From contig JARLJJ010000199.1 of assembly GCA_031291275.1 (NCBI GenBank), positions 1-35,597 of the forward strand: a stretch of 35,597 nt of DNA, read 5' to 3'. The first letter of the stretch is position 1; each line of letters begins with the position of its first letter. The notes under the pieces are model-generated. The model did not search any database, was not told the origin of the DNA, and saw only the letters and a list, made by a program, of their open reading frames with translations. Below are positions 32,705 through 35,597 of the stretch, in pieces. Source of the stretch: Formivibrio sp. GTDB taxonomy: Bacteria > Pseudomonadota > Gammaproteobacteria > Burkholderiales > Chitinibacteraceae. The position numbers were made by a program, and so were the translations under genes.

Positions 32705-34821
32705 AGTTGCTGGTAGGTTTCACATCTTGTTAAAAGCTCCGCGTGCGTACCTTGGTCGACCAGTTTGCCTTGCTGCATGACCAAGATAGCGTTGGCGTTG
32801 ACCAAGGTCGACAAACGATGCGAAATCATGATGACGGTGCGACCTACGGCGATGCGTGACAGGTTGCTGATAAAAATCGCTTCACTTTCTGGGTCCAAGG
32901 CACTGGCAGCTTCGTCCAAAATCAAAATACGTGGTTTGGTGAGCAAAGTGCGAGCAATTGACAAACGCTGCTTCTGTCCACCAGACAAGTTAGAGGCGTT
33001 TTCTTCCAGTTGGGTGTTGTAGCCTTGTGGCATTCGCTCAATAAATTCTGATGCACCAGCCGCATCCGAGGCGGCAACAATTTCTTCAAAAGTTGCCTCG
33101 GGTCTGGCCGCAGCAATATTCTCGCGAATGGTGCCTCTAAATAGAAAGTTCTCTTGCAGCACCACACCTATCTGCCGCCGCAAGTGGGCCAACTCTATCT
33201 CGCGCGCATCAGTTCTATCAAACCTGACGATCCCCTCTTGTATGCTATATAAGCCTTGAATCAACTTGGTAAGCGTTGTCTTTCCAGACCCGCTGCGCCC
33301 GACGATGCCTACCACCGCACCTGCAGCAATAGACAGGCTGGCGCGATCCAGTGCCGACACGCTGGAACCGGGATAGCGGAATGTGACGTTTTCAAAAGAA
33401 ATTTCACCCAACAGATCAGGGCGCAAACCACCTGCATTGGCCCTCCCCTCGGACGGTCGATTCATCACTTCGCCCAGCATGCGCACGGATAGTGAGGTTT
33501 CTTGGTATTCATTGACCAAACCCACAATAGCAATCAAAGGCTGAACTACTCGACCGGTAATCATTTGAAACCCAATCAGAGCGCCAACGGACATAGTTTG
33601 ATCAAAGACCTCCTGAGTCCCCAGAATAATGATGGTGACTGGCAGTAATTTGCCCAAAAAGTCCGTAATCGCATTTCCCGTGATCGAAATCTTCCCAACC
33701 CGGAAGTGCATGTTGATCGAATGTGCAGAGCGCTGGTCCCACAACCTGCGTTGTGTGGGCTCAATGGCCAGGGCTTTGACGGTTCGCATTCCATGAATCG
33801 TCTCCACCATCATGGACTGTCGCACCCCTTCAGCTTGGTACAAATCATTCAAGCGCCGCTGAAATACAGGAACCATTGCCATCACAACACAAGCGATCAA
33901 GCAAGTGAAGACGAGGGTGATGAGTGCCAGTTTGACTGAATAGGTAAAAAGAATTGGCAAGAAGATAAACAGTGACGTCGCATCAAGCGCAGTGAAAAAA
34001 AGCCGCCCGGTCAAAAACCCGCGGATTTTCTCAACCTGCTGCATGTGGCGAGTGATAACACCCGCTGTTGTGGTTTCGAAATAGTCAATCGGTAGAGACA
34101 GCAGGTGTGCAAACGTGCGCCGCGTCAAGCGCATATCAATTTTGTTGGTAGCCGACAGCGTAAGTATCTGTCGTAAGAAACCAAATAAGGAATCAAATAT
34201 CAAGGCAATCACAATACCGATGCCAAGCACCCACAAAGTCGGCATGCTTTGATGCACCAACACCTTATCAATCACCAATTGAAAGAATATCGGCGATGCC
34301 AATGCCAAGAAATGCATGGCCAATGCTGCTACAGCAATATCCCTCAGCGCTGCCTTTTGCTTCAGGATTTCAGGAATAAACCAGCGAAATCCAAAAGGCT
34401 GATTCTGTTCTGGCAGGCTATAAAGCCGCTTCATTAAAAAGACTTGGCCCTGCCAGAGTGCACAAAACCTTTTCTGATCCAGCAACAATACCTCTGCCGG
34501 ATTGTCAGCCATAGGATTCAAAACTGCGACCTGCCCGCCGTCTTTGTCAGAGGCCCCCATAACAATCACGCAATGCATATCACTCATGCGCGCAATCACT
34601 GGGAAAACACCGTTTTGCGCCAACAACTCGTCCCACTTGAACTTGTCGCTTTTTGCTTTTAAACCGATGTCGGCTGCAATGCGCAGTACCGTTGAAGTAC
34701 CGGGCTCCTCGGCACCCAGGGCGTAATCCTCAATCAGACGCTCCGGGTTGACCGGCAACCCATGATGCTGCGCCAATGCTGCTAAGCATTGAATTGTGGA
34801 GTGAGGATATCTATCTGCCAT
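32677..34821 (-). CDS. Type I secretion ABC exporter, HlyB family
   Basis: ATP-driven exporter for a C-terminal-signal protein. I prefer the ATG at 34821 (714 residues), where homology begins (MADRYPHSTIQCLAALAQHHG); an ATG at 34845 is possible. The first roughly 125 residues are C39-like, but the position of the catalytic cysteine is a serine (HST before IQCLAAL), so this is a non-cleaving CLD domain as in HlyB. About six membrane helices span 150-430. The nucleotide-binding domain has Walker A GRSGSGKTT, signature LSGGQKQR, Walker B ILILDEA and H-loop ISHRL. A hairpin covers the bases just before this start. The gene follows the secreted-protein gene after 88 nt. Confidence 0.95.
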   Translation of the reverse strand: MADRYPHSTIQCLAALAQHHGLPVNPERLIEDYALGAEEPGTSTVLRIAADIGLKAKSDKFKWDELLAQNGVFPVIARMSDMHCVIVMGASDKDGGQVAVLNPMADNPAEVLLLDQKRFCALWQGQVFLMKRLYSLPEQNQPFGFRWFIPEILKQKAALRDIAVAALAMHFLALASPIFFQLVIDKVLVHQSMPTLWVLGIGIVIALIFDSLFGFLRQILTLSATNKIDMRLTRRTFAHLLSLPIDYFETTTAGVITRHMQQVEKIRGFLTGRLFFTALDATSLFIFLPILFTYSVKLALITLVFTCLIACVVMAMVPVFQRRLNDLYQAEGVRQSMMVETIHGMRTVKALAIEPTQRRLWDQRSAHSINMHFRVGKISITGNAITDFLGKLLPVTIIILGTQEVFDQTMSVGALIGFQMITGRVVQPLIAIVGLVNEYQETSLSVRMLGEVMNRPSEGRANAGGLRPDLLGEISFENVTFRYPGSSVSALDRASLSIAAGAVVGIVGRSGSGKTTLTKLIQGLYSIQEGIVRFDRTDAREIELAHLRRQIGVVLQENFLFRGTIRENIAAARPEATFEEIVAASDAAGASEFIERMPQGYNTQLEENASNLSGGQKQRLSIARTLLTKPRILILDEAASALDPESEAIFISNLSRIAVGRTVIMISHRLSTLVNANAILVMQQGKLVDQGTHAELLTRCETYQQLWNQQTSHL

Positions 34822-34822
34822 G

Positions 34823-34851
34823 GTTGAAATACCTAATACAGGCATTTCAAC
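34823..34851 (-). promoter_or_regulatory. RNA hairpin covering the hlyB-type ribosome binding site
   Basis: In the transcript (minus strand) GUUGAAAUGCCU pairs fully with AGGUAUUUCAAC across a 5-nt loop (GUAUU), giving 12 bp with one G-U pair. The 3' arm contains the AGG that would serve the ATG at 34821 and ends 1 nt before it. The 5' arm contains the alternative ATG (34845). On the plus strand the wobble becomes a mismatch, so the stem favours the operon's transcript. No U-run follows, so it is not a terminator. Confidence 0.6.
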
Positions 34852-34909
34852 ATGGCATCGTGGAACGTAAAGGTCTAAAAAACCTACCTTTCCAAGACAA
34901 CTCTACCGC

Positions 34910-35597
34910 TTACGCTTTGCCACCGCCAACTAGGAAACCACTGCTCAACGCACTTTGAGAGCCAGGCAAAGTCAGGGACGTGGTTGAAGGTACTGCTGCA
35001 CCAGCCAAGTTGGTGATCGTTTGACCATTGGCATCGAATTGCTTCATCACTTCCGCCATATTGACCGAGGCCAAAGTTGAAGGCGCAGCCGAACTTGGGT
35101 TAGAAACCGCTGGGGCAAGTTGCGGCGAAGTCGATCCTCCGCTAGCATCCTGACTGCCCGCAAAAGCGCCAATGGTCTGCGTCAAGGTACTAACCAGCGT
35201 TCTAAGATCACCTGCGGCATTGACTACTTGGGTTTGAGTTGATGGAGCGGCCACCGAGGGCACCACCGCCTCTGCAGGCTTGTCAGCCACAAACCAGACG
35301 TCTGCCGCCGCGTGCGTTGCTCCGTCAGCCGTCTCGTAGCTTGACGTCAACCCAACAATGTTTCCATTGTCCACAGTTGAGGTAGCCGTGGTTTGAAGGC
35401 TAATCTGCGTGATGCCAAGCGATGACAAGGATTTGACTTCACCCGCTTCGCTTACGCCGTCAGAGTTGGCATCCACCCAGACACTGAGATCTGCAAACGC
35501 CGCGTCATTGGCATTAATCACACCATCGTGATTGCTATCAAGCTCGCCTAGCGCTTGGTATCCATCAGCCGCCTTGGCACCACTAGCAAGTGTTGTC
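34910..35597 (-). CDS. Probable type I-secreted calcium-binding protein (C-terminal part)
   Basis: The frame enters from the window's right edge without a start, so only the last 229 residues are seen. Near the beginning are two EF-hand-like calcium loops: LDSNHDGVINANDAAF and VDANSDGVSEAGEV. They are followed by KSLSSLGITQISL, a combination common in RTX-type and other large type I substrates. The rest is rich in Ser, Thr, Ala and Pro, and ends in SGFLVGGGKA, without cysteine. A gene for exporter and adaptor immediately follows, so this is probably the exported substrate, with the signal at its C-terminus. A GTG at 35521 is internal, not the real start. Whether it is an adhesin, enzyme or toxin cannot be judged. 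Confidence 0.8.
   Translation of the reverse strand, partial: TTLASGAKAADGYQALGELDSNHDGVINANDAAFADLSVWVDANSDGVSEAGEVKSLSSLGITQISLQTTATSTVDNGNIVGLTSSYETADGATHAAADVWFVADKPAEAVVPSVAAPSTQTQVVNAAGDLRTLVSTLTQTIGAFAGSQDASGGSTSPQLAPAVSNPSSAAPSTLASVNMAEVMKQFDANGQTITNLAGAAVPSTTSLTLPGSQSALSSGFLVGGGKA

Noticed and set aside
34450..34821. Active C39 peptidase domain of the exporter (bacteriocin-type processing)
   Set aside because: The catalytic cysteine position is serine; the visible cysteine aligns with the second, non-catalytic one, and no double-glycine leader peptide gene is nearby.
34866..34890. AAAGGT...ACCTTT stem after the secreted-protein gene as a terminator
   Set aside because: The T-run lies within the loop, not after the stem, and the downstream genes appear co-transcribed.
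1..35597. CRISPR arrays, tRNA or rRNA genes
   Set aside because: No regularly spaced direct repeats, cloverleaf-like segments or rRNA signatures were seen by eye.

Overview
The window looks like a Burkholderiales (betaproteobacterial) chromosome, most likely Comamonadaceae/Rhodoferax-like. This rests on the continuous fliF-to-fliR flagellar operon, the protein styles, and AT-rich repeat-like segments that I recall from that family. It is an inference from gene content; no database search was made.

Region 1 (about 180-6480, minus strand) is a chemotaxis operon transcribed right to left: a CheZ-like phosphatase candidate, cheY, cheA, cheW, cheR, cheD, cheB. Together they form a full excitation, adaptation and signal-termination circuit, but no MCP receptor gene lies in the window. 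Diverging from it (6544-8284, plus) is a soluble receiver-histidine-kinase protein followed by a NarL/LuxR-type response regulator, a probable cognate pair.

Region 2 (8305-19161, minus strand) is one long flagellar operon transcribed fliF-G-H-I-J-K-L-M-N-O-P-Q-R, with many overlaps or gaps of a few bases. It encodes the MS ring, switch, export ATPase complex, hook-length control and export gate. fliE diverges from fliF at 19346.

Region 3 (19724-29088) is a surface-glycan region placed directly after fliE. It mixes AT-rich glycosyltransferase and methyltransferase genes (19724-21762, 27117-29073) with a GC-richer CDP-sugar cassette (21788-27097). The cassette holds glucose-1-phosphate cytidylyltransferase, CDP-glucose 4,6-dehydratase, an RmlC-like epimerase, a TylC3/NovU-like sugar C-methyltransferase, an NAD-dependent reductase/epimerase and a CmcI-like O-methyltransferase. 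The set predicts a CDP-linked, C-methyl-branched and possibly O-methylated 6-deoxyhexose. Its acceptor (flagellin, O-antigen or another glycan) cannot be told from sequence. A broken IS5-type transposase fragment (about 29267-29525) marks the right border.

Region 4 (29523-35597, minus strand) is a type I secretion operon. It starts with the 3' part of a calcium-binding, probably secreted protein that runs off the window edge. Then come a HlyB-like ABC exporter, a HlyD-like adaptor and a TPR protein with a GT41 (SPINDLY/OGT-type) glycosyltransferase domain. The GT41 gene is translationally coupled to the secretion genes, which suggests cytoplasmic O-glycosylation of the exported protein. A 12-bp RNA hairpin precedes the preferred hlyB start and may set exporter level relative to substrate. 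I consider this operon and the CDP-sugar cassette the most interesting parts of the window. No tRNA, rRNA or CRISPR array was recognised.
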